From Paracyclopina nana (lineage: Eukaryota > Arthropoda > Copepoda > Cyclopoida > Cyclopettidae), in NCBI GenBank assembly GCA_019096065.1, contig JAGUCH010000002.1, positions 8,196,501 to 8,260,500 of the forward strand: a DNA stretch of 64,000 bases. The letters are read 5' to 3'. A program made the translations under genes and the position numbers. Below are positions 19,294 through 30,900 of the stretch, in pieces (within the stretch, counting starts at the first letter, position 1; each line of letters starts with the position of its first letter). The notes beneath the pieces are model-generated. The model did no database searches, was not told the DNA's origin, and saw only the letters and a program-made list of their open reading frames with translations.

Positions 19294-20301
19294 ATGAACC
19301 TCACCACAACAGTGCTTCGAAGATGCTTCCATTCAGCCATGGTTTCCCCAGCTCAAGAGAGCACTGTCAACATTTTCGACAGAAGAGCCAAGTGCTTGCA
19401 ACGTGACCGAGCTGCCAGCCAGAAAAACGTTCACGATTTTGACTACCTGAAAGAGGAATTTGGTTACCGTCTCTCTGATCGAGTGCTTGACATCTCGAGA
19501 GTGATGGATGTGTGCGTGGATATAGGCTGTGGCAGAGGCTATGTTGCTAGACACCTGACTAGACATTCCGTGAAAAAGCTGTACTGCGTAGAAATGTCCG
19601 ATATGCAGCTAGAGCAGTGCCAATTACCTCAACTCGAAGAAGAAATTGTGTGCGAGAAAATCCTTTTTAATGAGGACAATCAAAGACTTCCTTTTGATGA
19701 TGAATCGGTCAACATAGTGACATCGTCTTTATCTATGCATTGGGTGAACAATCTACCGGGGCTTTTCAGCGAAGTGTCCAGAATTTTGAAGAAGGACGGT
19801 GTTTTCATCGGATCAATGTTTGGAGGAGATACTCTATTTGAATTGAGGAGCTCTCTTCAACTTGCCGAGCTAGAAAGAGAAGGGGGATTCGGCACCCACA
19901 TTTCGCCATTCGTGGAAGCGCAAGATCTTGGAAGCCTCCTCAATCGAACTGGATTCACCATGCTTACAATAGATGCTGACGAAGTTGCCATTCGAGTGCC
20001 AACTGTTATGCAACTCATGAGAGATCTCAAAGGCATGGCAGAAAATAATGCATCATGGTCCCGTAAGCTAAGAATTAACAAGGACACACTTTTTGCTACA
20101 AATGCCATTTACAAAGCTATGTATGGCTCAGAAGAGGAGGACACACTGCCAGCCACATTTCAAGTGTACTTTTGGATTGGCTGGAAGCCTCATCCAGATC
20201 AGCCTAAGGCGCTGAAGCCGCAAAAAAGTGACATTTCGCTGAAAGACTTGGACAAGCTAGATGAAGTGGTCAAAAAGGCGAGTGACGACAAGAAAACGTG
20301 A
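19294..20301 (+). CDS. NDUFAF5: NADH dehydrogenase complex I assembly factor 5 (arginine hydroxylase)
   Basis: Mitochondrial SAM-fold protein that hydroxylates an arginine of NDUFS7 during early complex I assembly. Intronless, 335 codons (human 345). A basic N-terminal presequence ('MNLTTTVLRRCFHSAM') is followed by the family start 'VNIFDRRAKCLQRDRAA', 'FDYLKEEFGYRLSDRVLD', the motif I-like 'CVDIGCGRGYVARHL', 'LSMHWVNNLPGLFSEVSRILK' and 'DGVFIGSMFGGDTLFELR', ending in the usual 'TFQVYFWIGWKPH'. Third gene of the STMP1-POP5-NDUFAF5 run. Its 3' end is 40 bp from the convergent NEK gene, with AATAAA overlapping just after the stop. Confidence 0.95.
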   Translation: MNLTTTVLRRCFHSAMVSPAQESTVNIFDRRAKCLQRDRAASQKNVHDFDYLKEEFGYRLSDRVLDISRVMDVCVDIGCGRGYVARHLTRHSVKKLYCVEMSDMQLEQCQLPQLEEEIVCEKILFNEDNQRLPFDDESVNIVTSSLSMHWVNNLPGLFSEVSRILKKDGVFIGSMFGGDTLFELRSSLQLAELEREGGFGTHISPFVEAQDLGSLLNRTGFTMLTIDADEVAIRVPTVMQLMRDLKGMAENNASWSRKLRINKDTLFATNAIYKAMYGSEEEDTLPATFQVYFWIGWKPHPDQPKALKPQKSDISLKDLDKLDEVVKKASDDKKT

Positions 20302-20341
20302 ATAAAATGAAAAATACTTCTTTTTATATGCCAAGTAGACT

Positions 20342-21444
20342 CTATGTGGAATTTGACGATTCTTGGAGCGAAAATACTCCAGAGGAAGAGGCCTCGCCCA
20401 CAGAGCCCCTTGAGCTACAAGAACTCCTTGTAGCTCCGAATTCACCAGAATCGCACGAGCTCGACGTAGATTGCGGCAATTTCTTCACGTGATCCATGTA
20501 CACTTCTAGGTCTTCTTTTAGTGCTTGCGAGGTTAAAAGTTGGTACGCAGTCGGCCTCCGCTTGGGGTCAACCTTGAGCATTATTCTTATAAGATCTCTA
20601 AGCGTGTCAGAAAAACTTGATGGAATTGGGGCGTAGATTCCCTCCTTGATTTTGGCAAAACTTTCTGGTAGATTTGGCGAAAAGAAGGGCAACTTCAGAG
20701 CACAGACTTCATATACTACACAACCAAGGCTCCATATGTCGCTCTTGAAATCGTACTGCTGGCTGTTGACAATTTCGGGGCAGACGTTGTGTGGTGTTCC
20801 AATGCAGGTGGATGCAAAATCGGAACCGGGACTGCATACAAAGCAAAATAGATCTTGAGGGTGCTACTTGGTCAATAACTTACCTCAAAACTTTGGAGAC
20901 TCCAAAATCGCCTAGTTTGAGCAATTTGCTGCTCGTCATGAAGATGTTTGCACTTTTTATGTCCCGATGCATCACGCGCATTTTGTGCAAATATTGCAAC
21001 GCTAAGGCTAGCTGAACTAGCCAATTCCGAACTTGGCTTTCTGGAAATAAGGTCTTGGCCTCGTTTTTCTGGCGTTTGATGCATGCATGCAGATCTCCTG
21101 CGTCAGCATATTCCATCACTATGTTGATAAAAAAGTTGGAGGAGTGCAAGTTGCTCTCCAAGTCGGAGCTTAGGAAGCATTCCTTGTATCTCACTACGTT
21201 GATGTGCTTGCATGCTTGGAGAATCTTGATCTCATCAACCCATCGCTTTTCATCCTGAAAAAAAGAGGTAACAGCACACATTGGTGTGACCTTTATAAAC
21301 TCTACTAACCGTAGCATGGTTTTTCGGCAGTCCAATTGTTTTGATCACATAGAGTTTCTGATTGACATTTGATTTTGCTAGCACTGCCGAGCCATATCCA
21401 CCTCTTCCGATGTCTTTGATTTTTTCATATCGCTCCGCCATCAT
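20342..21444 (-). CDS. NEK-family serine/threonine protein kinase
   Basis: NIMA-related kinase, a group acting in mitosis and cilia. CDS complement(20342-20831, 20884-21254, 21310-21444), 331 codons, introns 52 and 55 bp. The ATG at 21444 gives 'MAERYEKIKDIGRGGYGSAV' (Gly loop), 'YVIKTIGL' (ATP lysine), 'VMEYADAGDLHACI', 'HRDIKSANIF' (catalytic loop), 'LGDFGVSKVL' (DFG), 'STCIGTPHNVCPEIV' (activation segment and APE-like site) and 'SDIWSLGCVVYEVC'. A short insert 'LESNLHSSNFF' precedes the hinge. After the kinase domain there is only a Ser-rich tail of ~50 residues, so this is a small NEK (NEK6/7 size), but the activation loop looks more like NEK1/3/5. Subfamily not assigned. The longer frame upstream begins at GTG. 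Confidence 0.88.
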
Positions 21445-22119
21445 TCGTTTTTCAGACGTATCAGCTCGCACTTGCTTTCCCGCGTTTTTTTGAAACTGTC
21501 AAAAAATATTCAGGAATCGAATGTATAAGTCAATCTAAGTCAATGAAAGAACTTCTTCGTAAAAAGATTCTACTAGACAGTAAAATAAGTTAAATTATTA
21601 GTTTAAAAATGCTGCATAGTGACTTGATTAAAGCAAAAATCGAAAAAATACACCCAACAAGTTATAATCTTTTTTATGACCTTGACTATTTGCCTTATAA
21701 TTATTGTTTCGTACAGAAAATACGCTTCTGGTTTGCTAAGTAAAAACGATACCATTAAGATAAGACGCTCTCTTTTGGGACTACGAAAAGCGTGATTCGT
21801 ACGCCAATCACCAACACGTTCTCGTAAAGTCAAAAGTTCTCAAGGCTTGACAAACATTAGTGAACTTTGAAAAGTGTGCTTGTGTAAAGCAGGAAACCTT
21901 GAAAAATCCAATGAGGAAGGCTCCGACAGTTGTAGATAGTTTTAAAATTCGTTTTTCAGGCTTTCTACTTGCTCCATGAGCCGAAAAGGAGGATCATTTG
22001 GCATTTGCGCTACACCCTTGTAATTTTTCCCGTCATCTTCCAATGATGGCTTCCCAGTCTTAATCTGTAAGAGCAACTCCGGCAAAATAGCAAACCACCT
22101 TTATTTTTAGGCTTCACTG
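21445..22119. promoter_or_regulatory. Divergent promoter/leader region between NEK (-) and the ZFC3H1-like gene (+)
   Basis: 675 bp. The right end holds a T-rich tract ending in AG at 22109-22110, 9 nt before the ATG of the ZFC3H1-like gene. That gene therefore has a spliced leader or a non-coding first exon; a possible exon with donor could lie in 21.9-22.08 kb but is not resolved. No ORF is supported. Confidence 0.4.
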
Positions 22120-24903
22120 ATGGTTTTGGTCATGGAGAACGTATCAGACGATGGCATTCTTCCAGGGGATGACGACGACGAAGAGGAAGACGGTGAATTG
22201 GTGGCCACGCCAAGAAAGGGGACAAACGACGAATTATCTGACATCAGGTTGTTTATTCACTTAGCGCATTTTTGTTTGAAATAGCTCTATTTACTTTTAC
22301 CGGATTCATTGTAAAGTGACATTGACCTCGATGATGCTGTGAAAATGGGGACCCTTGAGCCATCATCCACTGTCTTGAATCACGTGAGTATAGGTAGCAA
22401 TGCAGGCAATCCCTCACCCGAAGACGATGACCCGGACGTGGAAATTCTCTACATGAGATTGAAGGCCTTGCAGTCCATGAAGGAAAAGCTCGACAAAGAG
22501 GAGGAGGAAGAGGAAGAAGATGAAATGATTGATCAAATGGAAGATCTTTTAAATGAGGCTGAGCTGGCGGCCAAAGAAGCAAACAAGCAGCATAAAGAAG
22601 AGTCCTCCTCGACGTCCAACTTCCTGATAGGAGACCTAGATGAAGCTGGCATGGACTTGATCATGAGGTCGTCGCTGAGTGAGGATGTTGGAGAGCCAGC
22701 CGAGAAAATGTCCAGCGTGGTGAAACGACTGAAAGAGGCCGCTAAAAAGACCATTTTGAGTGCGTCGAGCACGAAGCCAGAGGACCATTTCTACTACTCA
22801 CCCACTCAAAGCCCTTTGCGAGATGTTGTAACCAGTGATATCGACCTCTTGGACCTCAACACCACTTCTACTTCTCCAGAGCCAACTTTGTCAGAAAACG
22901 AGGAAGCTACTTCTGTCGTTGATATGGAAATTGACAACGACGAGGCAACTGAGGCCGAGATGAAGTTCTTCAAGCAGCAGCGCGAAGAACCTCTTTTTGC
23001 ACCAAATGATTGGGAGATGAACAATCATGTTGCTCCTGATCATGCACCGCCTTCCAATAAGTCGGTGAACAATAACGACGACGAGGCCAAATTGGAAGCC
23101 TATCACATGGCTGTGCTCGCTCAAAACAAGTCTCCTCCATCCACATTGGCACCAAATTTTCGAAGGAAACGAACGCGTGGGAATAGCTGTGTCATCGAGG
23201 ATAATCCTAACCAAATTGCAATGTCAATTGTTGAAGACGAAGACGACAACGCTCTGAGAGCAGCTCTCCTGTCTTCAATAGCTGCCAAACGGGCGCAAAA
23301 AGAGGAAATCGTACAACAACAAGACGAGGAGAAGAAACAACCAGAGCCCAAATCTCCTACTTCAACAAATCAGTCTCTCCCACTACCTCTGATCGTCCCC
23401 TCGGTTCCGCCTGTTATCAAGAAAAGAAAAATTAGCCATGCTGACCGAAAGAAACTGATTTTGGAGAGGAAGGCCTTAGCTTTGAAGCAACTTAAAATCG
23501 CCCGAGATATCGAACAACTCAAATCGGAGATTGACAAACTTCAGGATAAGTCGATTTTGAACAAAAGTGAAGCTATGCCTCTGGTAAGAACACATTTTCC
23601 AAACATATTCATGAAGCGGGTAGTTATCCCAGGCCGAGATCTTGCATCTTGCAGCGATGAAGAGATCGGAGTTGAGTCTAAGAAAGTTGCTCAGCCGACT
23701 CACAAAGGCAACAACAACTTCCAGCTCAGCTTGGATTCATTGATGAAAGATCTAAGGGCACAATCAGCACCTGTGAAGAAGGCAAGGCTGCCAATCAACA
23801 ACAAAGCGAAGCCTCCTCCCAAACCTGCCCGAAAGTTCCCACCGAAAAGAGTACCTACGATCATTAAGCGACCAATTATGAAAAGGGCTTCTTTGTTGGT
23901 AGGAAAAGCTCTGAGTGATAAGGACAAGGAGAACTTGAAAAAGAGCAACATTTCCCATCTTCCAAAAGACAAGCAAAATGAGTACAAAAATCTTCTGGCT
24001 CTTTTGGCGCAGAAGGAGGCAGCGAAGAAAAAATCGATCTCTGCTCAGCAGCGACCAATGGTAGTTGCCGCTGCACCTGAAAAGCTTGCTGTGATGGATG
24101 CTGCCGTTTCTAAAGACATTAATTTGGCTCCCTCGATCAAGGTATCCATATCTACCTCCTCTGACGAAGCTCGTAGCGTCATCGTTGGCGATAGTGGCGA
24201 AGGCGGCAAGCAGCCGGAAGAGCCGTCCCTGGAGACTTTAGAACGGGACTTGGTCAAGGTGAGGAAAGAAATGTGTTCCTCGCTTTTCAAGCTGTCAGCC
24301 GAAGTTTCGCAATTGAAAGAAGAGACCAATAAACGGGCGACTGCTGAGACGTTTTTGCGAGAATTGAAGAGACAGGTCGCCATCACTGAGGAGGTAATTG
24401 CCAAGAAAAACGAGAGGATTAACCGGTTGAAGAGCGTTGTCCGCCTATCTCATCAGGACATCGTGAGCAAGAGCCAGGCCATGTCTTTACTAAAAAGGAG
24501 GTGCAAAGGTGTTGGAGTCTCATTGCGAGGCCCAACTTACGAGCCACCCCAGGAAGGAATGGAAGTCATACGTAAAAAACTCACAGTGATCAACAATAGT
24601 GCCAAACGAATTCCCAATCCTGGAGATGAGGAGGTAACTGTGAAAAGTGATGTCGCCCAACCAACTGCCCTAGGCAATGATGGCTCTTCGTCGTCCTCTT
24701 CGCCATCCTCGTCCTCTTCCGACAGCTCGAGTGATGAGTCGTCCGATGAAGAGGTCGAAAAAGGCGAAGTAATGAGCAGCTCCTTGGCTCACCTGTCCCG
24801 GTCTTCAGTCGCCATTGATCCGCAAGTGGAGTTTTGTCGGTTTGACCTCCAAGGCCGGTGCAACGATGAGTCCTGTCCTTATCAACATCTCCGTTCCAAC
24901 TAA
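22120..24903 (+). CDS. ZFC3H1-like zinc-finger protein ending right after the C3H1 finger
   Basis: ZFC3H1 bridges the MTR4 helicase to the nuclear poly(A) tail exosome targeting complex. CDS join(22120-22247, 22317-24903), 904 codons, one 69-bp intron; an alternative ATG lies at 22132. The N-terminus is very acidic and low-complexity. Then 'DDPDVEILYMRLKALQSM' and an acidic coiled segment resemble the human 'LQLRLLALQSA' block. Lys/Arg-rich stretches and two coiled coils (about residues 445-470 and 700-750) follow, then a Ser run near residue 850 and the diagnostic finger 'CRFDLQGRCNDESCPYQH' (human 'CRFDLTGTCNDDDCQWQH'). The protein stops five residues later. The large HAT/TPR-like C-terminal half of vertebrate ZFC3H1 (about 1,990 aa) is absent, and no coding continuation is seen downstream. 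Confidence 0.8.
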
Positions 24904-27900
24904 AAATATTCAAATCTTTATTTTTTTCAGGGTCAATAAATAATCATTTATACACGTATTCGAGCATTTTTCAGACCTTATCGCTTGTACGGTGACTCAC
25001 TTATTCCCTCACATGATCGGCTTTTTAGTGCGCCCCCGTTGTCAACTTTTAACAATGAGGCCAAGCTTCCCTTTGTTGTTGCCACCATAGTCCATCATCC
25101 ATCTTTTGAAGCTCTAGTAGCTGGGGATTTCAGTTCATTTATCAATCATTGACTTCTGGTTTTTTGTTTGAAAGTTTTCAAATTGTGCCTGATACACATC
25201 ATTAGCACATATGCTGCGCATAGCCATGATCACAATCTCGATGATTGAATGTGAGTGCCTTTAAAAAGAACAGTGATTTTATTCTGCTGAAAAGGAGTTT
25301 CGTTGCAGATGTGTGTAAAAACGTAGATGCCCGCACTGATATTCTACAAGGGGTGGCAATTCACGGCTACCCAATGATTAGTTGTGATATACGAGACGAC
25401 ATCACACATAGCTACTGGTTTTAATCCACAGAACAGATTTTTAAAAAAGTTTTTTAATCTCATCAATCCTTGGAAGCGAATGAAGCGACATTTGATCGCG
25501 TGCTAGTGGAAATAGTGCATTGGTTTAATCAATCGTTGGTGGCTCTCACAAAACAAGCGACCGCGGCTCTTTTTTTCTATTACCATCAATTAACCAAGTT
25601 GGAAATGAACCTAGGAATCGAAGAAGGGTGCATAAAAAGTTTAGCAGCAATAATTAGCGAAATCTCAGCGACGTAGCCGCTTGGCAGCCGTAAAATGGCA
25701 AAGTATAACAGGATGTCATGCATATCAAAGAGCCATAAAATGCAGTAAAAGTTGGGGGTTGTGCATTTTTTTGGCTTTGTCATAAAGAAGTCATCAGCGA
25801 CTCTAAAACCTGATGTCGGTGCCATAAAGTATACAATCCAGCGAAAAAATTCAAATTGCCCGAAATTTCCGGCGACTTGTAAATCATGGCTGGCGTTGAG
25901 ACTCAATCCTTTGCTTCCTCTCATGATAAAAGATGGACCTGAAAATGGTGAAAAATGGGCTTCCTGCTGTTTGAAGGCAATAAAGTACACGAGCGCGAAA
26001 TGTCATCTCGAAATAGACGACGGTCATAAATTCTGTCCATTTGTCGGCTCTTGTGTGTAGCTCGTTTCCAAGTGGACTAAGTAATCATAAAGTAAAGTGT
26101 CTAATGCTGCTCCCGATTTTGAATGTACGTGGGAGCAATTCACTCGGTGACGGTTTCCTAATTCCCAATCCATGCAGGCTCTCCTGGGTCGTCCAAATGA
26201 CGCGTGACTGACACCATTTCATCAGCTAATGACGTCATTTATTAAAGCCGCACTTGGTCTCCTGCAACATTTGGTCACGCATCATTTTTCTCCTCGTCCG
26301 GGCCGTTTTGTGCCAAAATGGCAAGACATTTCTCACATTGTCAACAGCTACAAAAAAGTGGAACATGGAACCAACGAGGCGATTTCACATCATTGAGTTG
26401 GTTGGTGGCTCATAACTCACCGTACTCTGCTTGTTCAGCTATGCTGGAAAATTTGACATGGAGCAGCAGAGAAAATCTGGCTATTATACGACATGTCGCG
26501 ACACACTTTGATTTATTGCCGAGAATAAAGCATTGTAAAACTTGGAGACAGGCCACGTCGACAACGATGACACTTTATAGATGTGCTTGCGATGTGTGCG
26601 AAACATACGCACCATCTCCATTATGGAATAGGCATAGCTTTCATATGCATGCCCCCTCAACAGCTTAGCGACTCGTGAAAGCTGATTTTCACCATGCTAC
26701 TACGTAATAAGTTTCGTCTTTCTTCCTTTGAGAAAATTTAGCCAATTTTTGCTCGCCCTCTACTCAGCACAGTGGAGCCATTCAGAGAGGGTGAAAAATG
26801 GAGGCTTGTGTCTGGAAAAAGCCTCATTAATATTAGGCTAGAGGAGGAGCTTCTAGATGGTCGTCGAAAATATATGGAGACAATCTTGCTGACAAGATCA
26901 TCAGTCATCCGGCATATAATACAGCTCGCATGGGGCGAAGAACGGACCTCAGCCTCGTCGTTGGAGATGACGACGTCTATGACTTTTTGCTGGGGGTCGC
27001 TTCAGCTTAGCGCTCATTACTCATTCCATGACGATGATGATGACAATAACAACGCCAAACTCGCATGACCTGGAGCGCTCATTGGCTTTGTTTCAACAAC
27101 CCGGCCAGTCCGGTTAAAAATAGCTACTTGTGTTCGCACGCCTCGCTACCAGACGGGAAGGCGGAAAAGTGACTATACAACCTTCAAAAACGCCAATTTC
27201 ACAAGAAATGGCCGTTGATTATGATGAATTGCTGCGGTGCGTCCAAAAGGACCCAAAGCCATGATTTGTCATGCCAATTAGCGGGAATCGGTTGCTGCTT
27301 TGTCATTCATCCTTCAAGACAAATATGGAGCTTGTTTGGACTCGAGAGCGCGGTCTTGTCGGTTCGTATAGATAGTAGTCAAAAGTAATGGAAGTATCAG
27401 GCGACACTGACAGATTGGACTGCCACTGCGTACCGTCCGAGGTGGTTTGTCAAAGTTGGAAGCTGCCATTTTTCAAAACCCTTTGATCAACTTGATTGTG
27501 CTGAAGGAATTTTTGCTCTTCAAATCGTTAGCCTCCTGTCGACCGCAAGCTGGGCAATTTGTCCACCCTACATTTTTCAAAATCCAATTTAGCATAGATT
27601 GTTGTGCTGGTGCAATAATATTCATTCACCTTCATGAGGTTCCTTGGGAGCTTCCACAATGCCGTCGTCGTCGTGAAGGAAATTGATGACTTTCATTATC
27701 AGCACAAAAAGGCGCTTGGCTCCCTCGCTTTGTACTGATTTCCGTCCCATCATTTCTCAGTAATTCTTCCTAGATGACCAGGCCCATGTGATTGCAAAAA
27801 AGTGGTGAAGAGCTCTTTTTTGTCGTTGAGATGGATCTTTTGGTGTCTTACAACAAAGGCATTCGGATCCGTCTGAGATGACATGTGCTGACCAAGAAGT

Positions 27901-30900
27901 CGATCCATCTTTGGAGGCCGTCGAGGCTGTCAGCAACTGCTAGGGCTTACTGTGACGGATGCCCACAATCACACCGACAGACATCCTAATGTTGTTTTAT
28001 AAAATCTTTGACTGAATCAAGTCCCTATTATCTGCTAATTTTATGTTGACTGTGGCATGAATGATTCCGGCCCTTTGAAGCAAGAGACCTAAATTGCTGT
28101 AGCAGTCTACAATTAGTCTTGATGGATCGAGTTACTCATCATCATAATTTTTGCCTGAATTTCAAACGCTGCAGATGATTTACAGTCTTTTTTGGCCGTG
28201 TAATAATTAATTATGATTAAGAACTGCGTTTGCTTCATATAGTACTGCAACCCCTTCTTCCGCATATACGCACTACAGTAATAAAGCGTGGCCATAATTG
28301 CTAGCTATTGATTTTAATTGTGTTTATTCTTGTCTGGATTGTCACTAAAAAGTCATCAATCATATACCAGCTGGCAAACACAATTTATTCAAACAAAGGT
28401 GGGTCTCGGTTCAAAAAAGTTGCATTGATAGCTGACACGAGGACTTTCTAACGCAATCCATTTAAAGTAGGCGAACTATGTTAAGGACAGGAGACTTTCG
28501 ATGTTGTGCTACTCACACTGGCCAACATTATACTGCGTGCATCTTTTTAGGTGTAGAATGATGAGTGTGCCGAGCATCTAGTGATAAACACGGAGGTCGT
28601 TTGAGCGTATATGATGATAATTTCTCATGTTGAAAGAAGGTGTCTGTTAGTGAGAGGCGGAGTGCTGATAAAGTGAGTCTGATGGTTTGTCCCAGCGTGC
28701 AATGACAGGCTACAAAGTGTGGACTGACTCAACGTCTCCCCAGGAGGCCTCATCACTCAAGAAAATGAGAGCCCATCGCTCATACCACCTAGGCTTTTTA
28801 AATAAAGAATATCACATGACTTCTTTCATGGACCTGTCCACTGCTTGCTTGATGATGAATCTCACCCATTGTCAATATATTGAGCATTCATGAGTTGGAG
28901 CCTGTGATCAATCTTCCATGCCTTGGCATGTTCCTATATCCAACGCCAACTAAATATAGCAGAAGTGCCAGCTCATCTAGGGGATAAATGTTGTGAAGAT
29001 AGACAGGATGATGTAAATTTTTTCTACTACCTCATGCCTCATCACGCCTCGGTCATTTATTATCACCCCAGCAGCAGCTTTTTGGTGTAGCCACGCTAAA
29101 AGTGTACACATTTTCAGGCAAGTGTGAAATCGAGGTCCTAACAGCCCGAACTGGAATTTGCCATGCCTAATTTAGCTTCTGATTTATTATCATGTGCCAG
29201 CCTTTGTGAAAACGCAACAACTTTGCGTGCGGCAATATGAGCCAGTACCTATGGGATTTGGCAGCCAGGTGATCGAGCTGGAGTTTTGCGAAAATATCCT
29301 GCTTGGAGCAAACAATTTCAATTTTCTAAAGACTTGCAATTATCGGTCGAGTGCGGCGTGTAGCCGTGTAAAGCATGATGATCTGGCTGATGATGAAGCG
29401 GTGCAATTAATCAATTTGTTTTCCTCGCTGCTTGCGCTGCTGAGGTGGGTTGTTGTGGGCTCGGAGACTGGCAATTAACTGGCTGCCGACGTGAATTTGC
29501 CACGCTCATCCATCTCTCCACAAATTGAGTTTTGACGGATGAGACAAGGAGACTTGGGGCCAAGCTAGCTGCCTCAACTTTCAATTCATTAGTGGGAAAT
29601 CAAACATGAAATAAATCAAGACCATTTGTCTTGGCGGCGGCTGCTGCTGCTAGTAGGAATGTTATATATGGCCCTTAACTATACCTGGGTTATTAATGCT
29701 GTAAAAACAGGTCATTAATCAATGAGATAATAATTTTCGAGACCCCAGCTACATGTAATGCAGTGCTCTTGACAAGAATGTATGGCTGTTGCCACGAAGC
29801 ATTAGTCGGTGAACACTTTTTATTTCGAATCCCAGCCTCTCTAACCCGAAATTGGGTCCCGCACAGCTAGCGCAGTCAGTCGTATTTTTTGCTTCAAATA
29901 GGCGGTTGTCATTTCTGTAGCAGCAATTTGTAGCACTCTCGCTGCGCGCCACTGATAATCAAGGTGTCCAATTGGAGCCGTATGTAATTTTTGGCTGGCC
30001 TGAAACAAAACTTGGCATGTCTCGTGATTGACAGGCCCAAATGGTGACAGGGTCAGCCCTGCGCGAGGATACTCCGCTCAGCTGCGCAGTAATGGATTTC
30101 AGCCTCATTTCGTGATGATGATGGTTGTGATGCATTGCATCCTCTCTGTCTTAATTTATCATGTCGTTTTTTCTTCGCTGGCGCTTGTTCATAAAGAAGC
30201 TTCAGGCATGTTGTGTTATTTGCCATCATGAATTATGATGTGTAATATAAATCATATGAGCTGGCAAAAAAAATCTGCCCATGCAGTCAGTGCTGATTCG
30301 CATTATCGCCGATCTTGGCCGGTGATTCAGAAGCTTTTTCAATTAAGCCAAATCTTATTTACGGAAGGCAAGGGAGGAGCCAGACGGCTAAATGCACATT
30401 GTTTCCTATCTCTCGGCTGCTGTCAGTAGAACTTTTGACACTTGAACAGTGAGTGGTTGTCAGAAAAGTCCGCAATCTAGTTGCATGCCAAACGGTCATC
30501 ACCTTGCAGGGCCTTAATTTTGATGGCTTCAATTGCTGCCACGCTAATAAGCGAAGGCAAAATGCGCAACATTGAATTTTTGCACACAGTGTCCTGGCGC
30601 TGCTGGATCAACGCAAGTATAAAAGGGTCAAAAAGTAGGCTTTCACGCCCTCTTGGGATAAAAAACAATTAGTATTTTTCGCCAATATTAGTGCACTCCT
30701 CGCTCCGGTGCGGCAAAAGTGTGGAAAATACGAGTAAAAAGGAGAGCTAAAGGGGGTGGAAATTGCAATTGACGAGCTGCCAGTCATTGTTCTCATGCAC
30801 AACATCAGGCTCCGTGGCGCCTCTGTCTGTCAACCGTGTCATCTGCTTTTTCGCAAGCCCACCACTATTTATAGGCAATAAAAAATCTTATGCTGAAGAA

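Noticed and set aside
26772-27068. 98-codon plus-strand open frame and similar ones from 25 to 34 kb
   Set aside because: No start context, splice sites or domain; codon use looks random.
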